From G020348185 sp964525045 (GTDB taxonomy: Bacteria > Nitrospirota > Nitrospiria > Nitrospirales > UBA8639), in assembly GCA_964525045.1 (NCBI GenBank), contig CAZGFD010000001.1:186001-250000 (forward strand): a DNA stretch of 64,000 nt, in the 5' to 3' direction. The notes beneath the pieces are model-generated. The model saw nothing but the letters and a program-made list of their open reading frames with translations, made no database searches and was not told the DNA's origin. A program made the translations under genes and the position numbers. This document shows, one piece after another, positions 15,370-23,361 of this stretch (the first letter of the stretch is position 1; each line of letters starts with the position of its first letter).

Positions 15370-17368
15370 GCCTACGGCGTTCACCCTTCAATCAGAATTC
15401 ACTCCCCAGGGCGATCAGGGCCCTGCTATTGCGGCCCTATCTCAGGGCATTCAAAAGGGAGACAAGCATCAAGTTTTACTCGGGGTCACCGGTTCCGGCA
15501 AGACATTTACCATGGCGAATGTGATTGCAAAGGTTCAAAAGCCGACTTTGGTAGTGGTGCACAATAAAACGTTAGCGGCCCAACTCTATCAGGAATTTAA
15601 AGGTTTTTTCCCGGAGAATGCTGTTGAATACTTTGTCAGTTATTACGATTATTATCAGCCGGAAGCCTATATTCCCACAACCGATACCTATATCGCGAAG
15701 GATGCCTCAATTAACGACACTATCGACCAAATGCGGCACGCCGCGACCACGGCTCTGCTGGAGCGGAATGATATCATCATTGTGGCGTCGGTCTCGTGCA
15801 TTTATGGCCTGGGATCTCCTGAGGTCTATCACGGGATGTTGGTATATCTTGAAGAAGGTATGGAAATTCGCCGGGACGCCATTCTCGCCAAATTGGTTGA
15901 GATTCAATACTCTCGAAATGATGTGGAATTGCAGCGTGGAATGTTCCGTGCCCGAGGGGACGTCATTGAAATTTTTCCTGCGGCCTCGGACTCGAACACG
16001 ATTCGAGTCGAAATGTTCGGGGATGTCGTGGAGTCGATCTATGAAATCGATCCTCTGACCGGCAAATCGCTCCGACGTCTAGAGAAAATTCCGATTTATC
16101 CCAAAAGCCATTATGTCATTGCCCCCGACCGGTACGAACAGGCCCTGAATGGGATCGAAGAAGAGCTAGAAGAACGTACGTCGTATTTTCATCGAAATGG
16201 CCAGTTATTGGAAGCGCAGCGCATTGAGCAACGGACGAAGTTCGACCTGGAAATGATTCGGGCGATGGGGTACTGCCATGGTATTGAAAATTATTCCCGG
16301 CATTTGAGTGGACGGGCTCAAGGGGAACCGCCTCCAACTCTGATAGATTATTTCCCAAAAGATTTTTTGATAATCATTGATGAATCGCATGTGACGGTGC
16401 CGCAATTTGGTGGGATGTATGAAGGGGATCATTCACGAAAAAAGACACTGGTGGACTATGGATTTCGTCTCCCCTCGGCCATGGATAATCGGCCATTGAT
16501 GTTTAAGGAATTTGAACAATGTATCAATCAAGTGGTGTATGTCTCCGCAACCCCCGGACCCTATGAACTGAAACATGCGAAAGAAGCCATCGTGGAGCAA
16601 ATCATTCGACCGACCGGACTCATGGATCCTGTCATGGAGGTCAAACCCGCCAAGGGGCAAGTGGATCAATTGCTCGGGGAAATTCGAAAGGTCGTGGAAC
16701 GAGGGGATCGGGTGTTAGTGACCACATTGACTAAACGAATGGCCGAAGACCTCACGGAGTATTACCATGATGTCGGGTTAAAAGTTCGCTATCTTCATTC
16801 AGACATCAAGACCCTTGAACGGGCAGAAATTATACGTGATTTGCGGCGTGGTGTGTTCGATGTCTTAGTGGGGATCAATTTATTGCGCGAAGGGTTGGAT
16901 TTGCCGGAAGTGAGCCTCGTAGGGGTCTTAGATGCCGATAAAGAGGGCTTTCTCCGTGGCCAGCGGGCCCTGATACAAACCGCCGGGCGAGCGGCTCGCA
17001 ACAGTGAAGGCCGTGTCGTGTTGTATGGGGATACGATCACTGATTCGATGCGAATCGCTCTGGAAGAGACCGCCCGTCGCCGAAAAATTCAAGAGGACTA
17101 CAATGCGGCCAATGGGATCACGCCTGAGACGATCAAGAAGCGAATTCATGATCTGGAATATCAAATAGCCGAAGCGGATTATGTCAAAGTTGGCGTAGCT
17201 GCTGAAGAAGAGGAGCGGTATCAGAGCGAAAAAGACATTGAGAATGTCATCGAGATGTTGGAAAAAGAAATGAAAGCGGCGGCAAAGGAATTAGAATTCG
17301 AACGGGCGGCTCGGTTGCGCGATAAAATTCGTATGCTAAGGAAAAAGGAATTGGAAGTGGGCGGTTAA
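15362..17368 (+). CDS. uvrB: UvrB, excinuclease ABC subunit B
   Basis: The damage-verifying helicase-like subunit of nucleotide excision repair; it works with UvrA and UvrC in the cytoplasm. Motifs in order: Walker A GVTGSGKT (about residues 41-48), the DNA-inserting beta-hairpin block YYDYYQPEAY, DEAD-type IIDESHV, motif VI QTAGRAARN, and the C-terminal UVR coiled coil (KELEFERAARLRDKIRML). The 668-residue length is normal. The ATG at 15362 lacks a clear ribosome binding site because the heptad repeat reaches the start codon. Its stop overlaps the stop of the convergent DUF4321 gene. Confidence 0.97.
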   Translation: MRSPTAFTLQSEFTPQGDQGPAIAALSQGIQKGDKHQVLLGVTGSGKTFTMANVIAKVQKPTLVVVHNKTLAAQLYQEFKGFFPENAVEYFVSYYDYYQPEAYIPTTDTYIAKDASINDTIDQMRHAATTALLERNDIIIVASVSCIYGLGSPEVYHGMLVYLEEGMEIRRDAILAKLVEIQYSRNDVELQRGMFRARGDVIEIFPAASDSNTIRVEMFGDVVESIYEIDPLTGKSLRRLEKIPIYPKSHYVIAPDRYEQALNGIEEELEERTSYFHRNGQLLEAQRIEQRTKFDLEMIRAMGYCHGIENYSRHLSGRAQGEPPPTLIDYFPKDFLIIIDESHVTVPQFGGMYEGDHSRKKTLVDYGFRLPSAMDNRPLMFKEFEQCINQVVYVSATPGPYELKHAKEAIVEQIIRPTGLMDPVMEVKPAKGQVDQLLGEIRKVVERGDRVLVTTLTKRMAEDLTEYYHDVGLKVRYLHSDIKTLERAEIIRDLRRGVFDVLVGINLLREGLDLPEVSLVGVLDADKEGFLRGQRALIQTAGRAARNSEGRVVLYGDTITDSMRIALEETARRRKIQEDYNAANGITPETIKKRIHDLEYQIAEADYVKVGVAAEEEERYQSEKDIENVIEMLEKEMKAAAKELEFERAARLRDKIRMLRKKELEVGG

Positions 17369-17625
17369 AGGTTTTTATAGAGATAAAGACCTAAAAAAAT
17401 TCCGAGCAATGTCAGGAGGTTCATTTTCAGAACAAAGCCGAAGGTCAGTTTGAGCATGACCAGATCAATGCTGAGGGGAGGCTCGAGTCCCGGCATGATG
17501 GCTTTCGCGAATATATTTTGAATCGTGCCCGGTGGAGTGAGGACCCTTAAGATTTCTCCCAGGACTCCACCCAAAAGCCCGCCGACTAAAATAAACATGA
17601 TGAGTACTAATCCAGATTTTCTCAT
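17365..17625 (-). CDS. DUF4321 family small membrane protein
   Basis: An 86-residue protein with two membrane segments (LVLIMFILVGGLLGGVLG and the C-terminal LLTLLGIFLGLYLY). Between them lies a polar loop with TPPGTIQNIFAKAI and PGLEPPLSIDLVMLKLTFGF, which matches the DUF4321 pattern. The function is unknown. Its last codon overlaps the stop of convergent uvrB by four bases. Confidence 0.8.
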   Translation of the reverse strand: MRKSGLVLIMFILVGGLLGGVLGEILRVLTPPGTIQNIFAKAIMPGLEPPLSIDLVMLKLTFGFVLKMNLLTLLGIFLGLYLYKNL

Positions 17626-17745
17626 ATAATGATTTACTTATATATACCTAGGATAAATTAATTATATAATGGCTAGACCCTTTGAATACAAGATACTCTG
17701 ATAGCTGTCAAGCTTGAAGACTGGTGGAACCTGTGAGCTTTTATC

Positions 17746-18483
17746 CTATTCGGTTTCTGGCGAACTTGCCAACGGCGATGGGCCGGGGGTAATGCTAAAT
17801 CGCATGGTTCCCCTCTGATTGACCTCATTTATCTCCCATCCCACAAAAATTTTGACTTGGTAAGTCCCGGGGGACCATCGTCCCGATTGAGGGAAAAATT
17901 GGAGATATCCACTCTCATCCTCCGCGGCCAGATACATGGAGTCCTCGTCGAGAAGTTGAGTTGGATCCTGATGGTCGACCTTTTCCGCGTACAGTCGACC
18001 GAACACTTGATAGGGAGCGGAGTGCTTGAACACGGAAAAGACTAGGTAGACGGCCCGGGTATCAGGAGAAAACTCATTCGTGGGGTTTACGGGGACAACC
18101 GCATGACTTTTGCGAATTCCCTGTTCCTCTTCGAAGCTTTCCGCAAAATTAATTTGAAAAAATAGCCCGGAAGGCTTTTGATTGAGATCCTGGGAGTCGT
18201 TGCCCTCAGGATCTGATGCTAAAGAAGGAGAAAAGGGCTGGGGGTCGTCAGGTGGAATCTCGGGTAAAGAATCAAATTCGGAAAATCCATGCTGGATCTC
18301 CCCTGGTTGAAAAACGGCCGGAGGTGATGAGGAATCTGGATCTGGACTTGGTCCGTTCTGGGCAAAAGAAAGCGTGTTGCATACTGCACCCATTACAAGG
18401 ATGATCCAAATGGCTGGGTGAGTCAGGAGAGGTGAGCGCACGTGAAACCAATTGATGCTAGAAAGGGCCAAAGAGTAAAACAA
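17746..18483 (-). CDS. Exported protein of unknown function
   Basis: About 245 residues. A hydrophobic segment (IWIILVMGAVCNTLSFAQ) looks like a signal peptide or lipoprotein-like leader. It is followed by a Pro/Asp/Ser-rich linker, and then a beta-rich domain with AVYLVFSVFKHSAPYQVFGR and GTYQVKIFVGWEINEVNQRG. This domain resembles the envelope-sensing beta-sandwich domains found in many unknown exported proteins; I cannot name it. The start is uncertain: TTG 18483, GTG 18441 or ATG 18393, with no good ribosome binding site. Confidence 0.6.
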   Translation of the reverse strand: MFYSLALSSINWFHVRSPLLTHPAIWIILVMGAVCNTLSFAQNGPSPDPDSSSPPAVFQPGEIQHGFSEFDSLPEIPPDDPQPFSPSLASDPEGNDSQDLNQKPSGLFFQINFAESFEEEQGIRKSHAVVPVNPTNEFSPDTRAVYLVFSVFKHSAPYQVFGRLYAEKVDHQDPTQLLDEDSMYLAAEDESGYLQFFPQSGRWSPGTYQVKIFVGWEINEVNQRGTMRFSITPGPSPLASSPETE

Positions 18484-18643
18484 CCCTCACGCTAAATTAA
18501 ATCTGAAAGCATTGGTCAATCTCTACTCCTTGTCTCGGAAAGATGTCAAGGATTGTCGGGAACAGCATGGGTTTGTTACAGTTCAGCGATCTCTCAATGG
18601 ATGTCAATCCCACACCTTTACGAATAGATAATCGCAGATTTTT

Positions 18644-20107
18644 ATGCCTATGAGTATGCAGACTTCACAAGATCCAGATGCGCTTCCTCAACTGATTGGT
18701 GATTTTCATCCGGTTGATTGGTGGCAATCCCATATCAACGAGATTTTTTACGGGCTCCAGGCGGCTCGTCTCCGCGACTATTACCAGACCTTTGCTTCAG
18801 CTGATTTCCGACTCGGGTATGCCTTAGCCGAAGATTATTATCAGCAATTATGTGAAAGAGAAAAGACTCGGAATCGGGCAGAAGAGAAGAAAGTCTCTCA
18901 ACCGGGGAAAAGGACCTTGACGGTAATGGAATGGGGTGGCGGAAATGGAAATCTAGCTGCATGTTTTCTGGATCGCCTGAAGGAGCTGGATAAAGAAGCA
19001 ACCTTCTATCCGGCTATTCGATATGTCCTGATCGATAAATTTGAATCCGTACTCGATGAGGCCAGGAAGAATCCGGATCTGGCTAAACATCAAGATCGAG
19101 TGACTCTGTTATCTGGCGGAGTGGAATCTCTTGAGTCGTTTGAGGATGGGACCGTTGATCGGATTATCTGTAATGAGGTCTGGAGCGACCTACCAACCAA
19201 ATTGTTGATCCGACGCGGTGGAGAACTAATGGAAGAACATATCCGCCCGAACGTGAGTGAAACGAAATTGGGAGAGATCGCCGATTGGTCAGGATTTGTC
19301 CACGCGTTTGACAAAATGGATGCTAACGCACTTCAACATTTCCCTCCGTTTTTGGAGGATCTCCTGTGGGAACGGGAATATCACAAGGTGGAAGCCAAAG
19401 CCCTTCCTTTTCGCCGAACCATCTCGGATTTTCTCAAAAGTCTGGTAGAGGAAGTCTTGGTGCCCATCAATATTGGAGCTTGCTCCACGCTGAAGGAAGC
19501 CAAGCGTCTCCTGGCGTCCGATGCGATCGGGTTCAGTAGCTTTGATGCTGGGACGGCGGATCTTCAGGTCCTCGGTGATCCTGAAAAACCCTGTTATACC
19601 GTCCATGGTGGGCAGTTTAGTTTTTTGGTCAATTTGGCGCTATTACATGATGTAGGAGAGCATTTGGGAATGAGACCCATTGGGATTGAGGCTCAAAAGG
19701 AATTCGTCGGTCGAAGTTTAGGTGCGAATGTCCTGACGCTCATGGATCTTATGGCTTCTCATCGGAGTATTCCCAGTGGGGATTCCTGGGAGTCGGATGC
19801 GTTCATTCTGGAGACTATCAAGGCCATCAATACCAGCTATCATAGTCCATACCAAAGGACAATTGATTTTCCCATGCGTGAGACCACTCCAGCCGATGGC
19901 CGGGAAAAATTGGAAGCGATTCTCCGCTCTTTTCAACTTGGAGGAGTTCCGGACACGATCGCCTACCTGACCGAGGATGAAGTCTGGGGGGCCATGCCAG
20001 AGCTTGAGCAATTAGGGTATGAGCGGGAGGGAATCCAGGCTGCCCTGATGGCTCCACCGCAACCGGTGGACTATTATCATTTTTCATTTTCTCCTAGAGG
20101 GAAATAA
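18644..20107 (+). CDS. SAM-dependent methyltransferase, MidA/NDUFAF7-like
   Basis: A 487-residue class I methyltransferase. The SAM-binding glycine loop is VMEWGGGNGNLA (about residues 94-105), followed by an acidic strand end at YVLIDKFES. The block IICNEVWSDLPTKLL corresponds to the N-E-x-x-D-x-x-P motif of the MidA/NDUFAF7 (DUF185) group, which methylates an arginine of a complex I subunit in mitochondria. The match is moderate and the C-terminal third is not recognised, so the substrate is unknown. The downstream tatA gene starts 120 bp later and is probably separate. Confidence 0.65.
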   Translation: MPMSMQTSQDPDALPQLIGDFHPVDWWQSHINEIFYGLQAARLRDYYQTFASADFRLGYALAEDYYQQLCEREKTRNRAEEKKVSQPGKRTLTVMEWGGGNGNLAACFLDRLKELDKEATFYPAIRYVLIDKFESVLDEARKNPDLAKHQDRVTLLSGGVESLESFEDGTVDRIICNEVWSDLPTKLLIRRGGELMEEHIRPNVSETKLGEIADWSGFVHAFDKMDANALQHFPPFLEDLLWEREYHKVEAKALPFRRTISDFLKSLVEEVLVPINIGACSTLKEAKRLLASDAIGFSSFDAGTADLQVLGDPEKPCYTVHGGQFSFLVNLALLHDVGEHLGMRPIGIEAQKEFVGRSLGANVLTLMDLMASHRSIPSGDSWESDAFILETIKAINTSYHSPYQRTIDFPMRETTPADGREKLEAILRSFQLGGVPDTIAYLTEDEVWGAMPELEQLGYEREGIQAALMAPPQPVDYYHFSFSPRGK

Positions 20108-20230
20108 TTTACAAATGTGGTAGATTTTTACCGCCTACTCTAGTATACTCCCGCGAAACATGGTTTAAGATTTTACAAAGGTAGCGAAATTATTCAATAA
20201 ATTGCACTATAATAAAAGGTAATAAGGGTC

Positions 20231-20539
20231 ATGATTGGTTCGTTCGGCTGGATGGAGTTACTCCTTATATTGATTATCGTGCTGATTATTTTCGGCGCGG
20301 GGAAAATTCCTCAACTTGGAGAGGGACTAGGGAAAGCCATTAAGGGTTTTAAGAAGTCCGTGGCTGAGGCGGATGCCGTAGATGTCACTCCAAACTCGGA
20401 ACAGGCCTCTGAAACCCCCGAATCTCAAACGACAGAACAAATCCCTTCTCCTCAACCCACAATCCAGTCCGAAGCACCCCCGCCGCAAAATGGCCCCACC
20501 GAACAATCGGAAACGCATCAAGCAACCAGACAAGGATGA
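20231..20539 (+). CDS. tatA: Sec-independent translocase protein TatA
   Basis: A 102-residue pore-forming subunit of the twin-arginine translocase, which exports folded proteins. The short membrane helix is FGWMELLLILIIVLIIFG, followed by the hinge and amphipathic helix AGKIPQLGEGLGKAIKGFKK, typical of TatA/E. The C-terminal third is a flexible Pro/Ser/Gln-rich tail. A second Tat component follows 95 bp downstream. No tatC gene is in the window. Confidence 0.92.
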   Translation: MIGSFGWMELLLILIIVLIIFGAGKIPQLGEGLGKAIKGFKKSVAEADAVDVTPNSEQASETPESQTTEQIPSPQPTIQSEAPPPQNGPTEQSETHQATRQG

Positions 20540-20634
20540 ATGTACCTGTCAGGAGTGAAAAGTGAAACGAGGGGAACTTGGCGAAAGAGCTCGAGGTTTC
20601 CCCAATCGCCACTTTCCACCTGGGATGGAGATGA

Positions 20635-20928
20635 ATGATGTTTGGCCTCGGCGCCATGGAAATTCTAATCATTCTGGTTATTGCTTTTCTTTTGTTTGGG
20701 CCAAAAGAACTTCCGGAAATTGGTCGTCAGGTGGGGAAAGCCGTCAAGGGTTTTAAGGAAACCACTGATGATCTCCGTCAATCCGTAGAGCCGGAAATCA
20801 ATATGATCCAACAGGAATTCAAAACGGTTGAACAGGATTTAGAGTCGTCGGTCAAAGAGGCGGAAGAACAGATTAAAGGCGCGACAGATCAAGCTACCGA
20901 ATCCAAAGGAGGAGATAAGCTGGTTTGA
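20635..20928 (+). CDS. Second TatA/TatB-type translocase protein
   Basis: A 97-residue Tat component. It has the N-terminal helix FGLGAMEILIILVIAFLLFG, the amphipathic helix PKELPEIGRQVGKAVKGFKE and then a charged coiled-coil tail (EPEINMIQQEFKTVEQDL). FGPKELPE with a long acidic tail leans toward TatB, but the two types cannot be separated reliably. Two ATG codons at 20635 and 20638 follow GGAG. It is probably co-transcribed with tatA. Two copies without tatC nearby are common in this group. Confidence 0.85.
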   Translation: MMFGLGAMEILIILVIAFLLFGPKELPEIGRQVGKAVKGFKETTDDLRQSVEPEINMIQQEFKTVEQDLESSVKEAEEQIKGATDQATESKGGDKLV

Positions 20929-21107
20929 CCGTCAGGGGGTTGGGAAAGTGACTTTTCGATAGAAAGCTGCTCATAACCATTCCTAACCTTGTTTTGTTGG
21001 TTTTTTACCACTGATAGTCGCATTCAAGTTATACCCCATTCAAACGAAAATAGTTTGGTTATTGAAAAATGTTTTTATATATCAATAACTTAAAAGAAAT
21101 TTTCAAT

Positions 21108-21124
21108 TTGGCACTGATTTAGCA
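21108..21124 (+). promoter_or_regulatory. Candidate sigma-54 (-24/-12) promoter for the porin
   Basis: The sequence TTGGCACTGATTTAGCA keeps GG and GC exactly ten bases apart, the strict spacing of RpoN promoters, and matches TTGGCAC fully. Transcription would start near 21136, giving a 227-nt leader before the porin ATG. The -12 part (TAGCA for TTGCA) has one mismatch. No upstream enhancer site was identified. Confidence 0.45.
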
Positions 21125-21195
21125 GGAAAGTTCATGTTGGACTAGAACTTTTACAAAATTCTCTGAGCGAGTGTTCTAAGCCAAGGCCTGTAAAA

Positions 21196-21225
21196 ATTTA
21201 GTGAGAAGAGATTTAGTGAGAAGAG
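21196..21225 (+). repeat. Perfect 15-bp tandem duplication in the porin leader
   Basis: ATTTAGTGAGAAGAG occurs twice head to tail, directly before the small reading frame at 21230. Each copy contains a GAGAAGAG purine run, and the second copy runs into the GAGGAGG just before the start codon. Confidence 0.8.
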
Positions 21226-21229
21226 GAGG

Positions 21230-21349
21230 ATGCTGAGGTGGGCATCCGGACTATTTTTAGTAACGGGAATGTTGATGCTAAGTTCGGTCAGCAAGGAGAT
21301 GGGTCCACACGAACTTAAGCCATTCATCGTTCCAAGGGGCATTAACTAA
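21230..21349 (+). CDS. Small 39-residue hydrophobic peptide upstream of the porin
   Basis: The frame runs from the ATG at 21230 to TAA at 21347-21349 and ends 13 bp before the porin start. It reads MLRWASGLFLVTGMLMLSSV, then polar residues, and ends PFIVPRGIN. The order LRW - hydrophobic - LV..M..SSV - VPRGI parallels the porin's own signal peptide and mature start (LRWFTAVVCLVAMSSVPA ... PSVPRGIP). It may be a leftover of a partial gene duplication or a translated leader peptide. A purine-rich GAGGAGG lies very close to the ATG. Confidence 0.45.
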   Translation: MLRWASGLFLVTGMLMLSSVSKEMGPHELKPFIVPRGIN

Positions 21350-21362
21350 CAGGAGGAGTGCA

Positions 21363-23063
21363 ATGAAAGGACTTAACCGTACCCTCAGATGGTTTACGGC
21401 AGTGGTTTGTTTAGTGGCCATGTCGTCTGTCCCGGCGTTGGCGGATCTTAAGAAAAAAGATCCCAAAATGACGCCGGCGACCGATAAGAATACGGCTGTG
21501 CCATCAGTACCTCGTGGGATTCCACAGCTCACACCGTATTGGGCCTACGATCCACCGGCCAATTCGCTGTTTGACTCGAAAAAATTAACGTTCTCGGGAG
21601 ACTTGCGGGTCAGGCCGGAGTTGCGAACGAATGGATCCTTCGGGCTCAATAATATCGCTCCCGCAAATGCAAATGGCACCGCGCCAAAGAAAAGCAATGA
21701 CTTTTACGTTCAGCAATGGATGCGACTGGGGATTAACTATTCCCTCTCGCCGGATGTCGAAGTCTTTATCCAACCCCAATATGCCAAGAACTGGGGTTCT
21801 GCGGCCCTGCCAGGCACTGGTATTCAGAACGACGGAAATTGCGGAGCCGGTATTTGTGCCAACGACCCATTCAATGTGGCGACCGGTGAGAGCTTTTTCG
21901 TCCGGCAGGCGTTTGTGTTGATCCGTAACGCCGGGGTTGAGAACTTAAGCCTCAAATTAGGTCGGCAGTTGGTCGTCTTTGGTAATCACCGGCTCTTCGG
22001 TCACTTTGACTGGGCCAATACCGGGTTCTCTCAAGATGCCGCCACCCTCCAATATGCCTCAAAAATCTGGAACTTCACCGGAGGTTGGGGCCGGCCATCA
22101 GATAAGAACTTTAACTTTGCCGGGGCCAATTCCACGGAATTCGGTGTCGCGCCTCCAGGTGTGAACACCCCCACAGGAACTGCACGGACTTCTGCGAGTA
22201 ATGCGGCGGATTTCTTCTATGCCCGGTTCCAGGTTAAACCCAACGACAAGATCTTCAAGGGTCTGGTCATTGAACCCATGTGGGTGTATTTCATCAATGG
22301 GGGACCTAGTAATGGAGTGTGTGGCGCTGGAATTTGCGGCACCAGTCAAGCGCATGCACCCAATCAAAATCGACACACGATCGGGTCACGGTTTGCCTAT
22401 AAGAAGAAAATCTTCGACATGAATGCTGAAGGTTACTACCAGTTTGGATCAATGGGTGTCGATCCCGGCAATAGTGACCGGAGTCTGCGCATTAATGCTT
22501 ACGCGGGTGCCTTTCAAATGGGGTTCACCCTTCCGGTCCCGATGCAACCCCGAATCGGCGGCGAAGTCAATATTGCGTCGGGTGACGGGAACGCAACAAC
22601 TTGTAATAATCACGCCAACTGCGGTGGGAGCGCCAATACCTTTGAACAGCTTTATCCCACCAACCATATTCTCTTCGGGTACATGGACTTGTTTGCCTGG
22701 AAAAATATGGTGTCCTATGGCGGTAATTTTCAAATGCGGCCGACCAAAAACAGCCACTTTGAAATCTGGGGGAACGTCTTCCGGAAGCAGAATCATAATG
22801 ACCACTGGTACCGGGCTGCCCAGAATGTCTATTTCAATGCCGCTGGCGGAGGCTGCGCAAACACGGTTGATGGAGTTTGCGGATCCAGTTCTCTAGGGCA
22901 GGAAATTGATGTGATCTACACCATGTTCTTCAAGAACAATAAAGTCGGTTGGCAGGTCGGGTACGGCCATTTCTTCGCAGGATCCTTCCTTGAGCAATAT
23001 GCTCAGTCGGATTCTGTGGCTGGACAGGATTGGGCCTATACCCAAGTTCACGTAAACTTCTAA
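21363..23063 (+). CDS. Alginate-export-family outer-membrane porin
   Basis: A 566-residue outer-membrane beta-barrel with a cleaved signal peptide (LRWFTAVVCLVAMSSVPALA). Alternating beta-strands with aromatic girdle residues run through to the C-terminal Phe of WAYTQVHVNF, a normal outer-membrane insertion signal. The block LKLGRQLVVFGNHRLFGHFDW is typical of the alginate-export (AlgE-like) domain, which in other bacteria exports or admits solutes. The strong AGGAGG five to seven bases before the ATG suggests high expression. It is preceded by a sigma-54-like site and followed by a strong terminator. The solute is unknown. Confidence 0.88.
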   Translation: MKGLNRTLRWFTAVVCLVAMSSVPALADLKKKDPKMTPATDKNTAVPSVPRGIPQLTPYWAYDPPANSLFDSKKLTFSGDLRVRPELRTNGSFGLNNIAPANANGTAPKKSNDFYVQQWMRLGINYSLSPDVEVFIQPQYAKNWGSAALPGTGIQNDGNCGAGICANDPFNVATGESFFVRQAFVLIRNAGVENLSLKLGRQLVVFGNHRLFGHFDWANTGFSQDAATLQYASKIWNFTGGWGRPSDKNFNFAGANSTEFGVAPPGVNTPTGTARTSASNAADFFYARFQVKPNDKIFKGLVIEPMWVYFINGGPSNGVCGAGICGTSQAHAPNQNRHTIGSRFAYKKKIFDMNAEGYYQFGSMGVDPGNSDRSLRINAYAGAFQMGFTLPVPMQPRIGGEVNIASGDGNATTCNNHANCGGSANTFEQLYPTNHILFGYMDLFAWKNMVSYGGNFQMRPTKNSHFEIWGNVFRKQNHNDHWYRAAQNVYFNAAGGGCANTVDGVCGSSSLGQEIDVIYTMFFKNNKVGWQVGYGHFFAGSFLEQYAQSDSVAGQDWAYTQVHVNF

Positions 23064-23099
23064 ACCGAATGAGGGGGAAGATTCCTCCCCGTTATCCTG

Positions 23100-23138
23100 A
23101 TCCCCGCCGAGGTCAAACCCTCGGCGGGGATTTTTTTT
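23100..23138 (+). terminator. Rho-independent terminator of the porin gene
   Basis: A 13-bp stem (ATCCCCGCCGAGG and its complement) with a 6-nt loop is followed by eight consecutive T. It lies about 40 bp after the porin stop. A weaker GAGGGGGAAGATTCCTCCCC hairpin precedes it. Confidence 0.93.
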
Positions 23139-23148
23139 ACACAATTAT

Positions 23149-23349
23149 GTAGCGGCAGCATCTCACGCTGGCTTCGCCAATTCCTCTTTTTGTAGGGGCA
23201 GCATCTCATGCTGCCTTGGAAATTGGCGCCAAGAGTTGGCGCAACTACATGGAGGAGTTACCGGGATGCCTGAGGGCAGGGTTTTACGATGTGTAGCTGC
23301 AGCATCTCATGCTGCCTTGGAATGTGGCGCCATGAGATGGCGCAACTAC
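23149..23349. repeat. REP cluster with two REPIN-like pairs
   Basis: Five related palindromes are seen: a single one at 23149-23172, a pair at 23192-23215 with 23225-23248 (inverted), and a pair at 23293-23316 with 23326-23349 (inverted). Each arm starts GTAG and contains GCAGCATCTCATGCTG or its GCGCCATCTCATGGCGC form. Arms within a pair are separated by only 9 bp. The cluster lies between the porin terminator and the stop of the leftward caspase-like gene. Confidence 0.8.
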
Positions 23350-23361
23350 AACGTAAATCCT

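Noticed and set aside
16795..17040. Short readings antisense to uvrB
   Set aside because: They lie opposite conserved helicase motifs and arise from codon structure.
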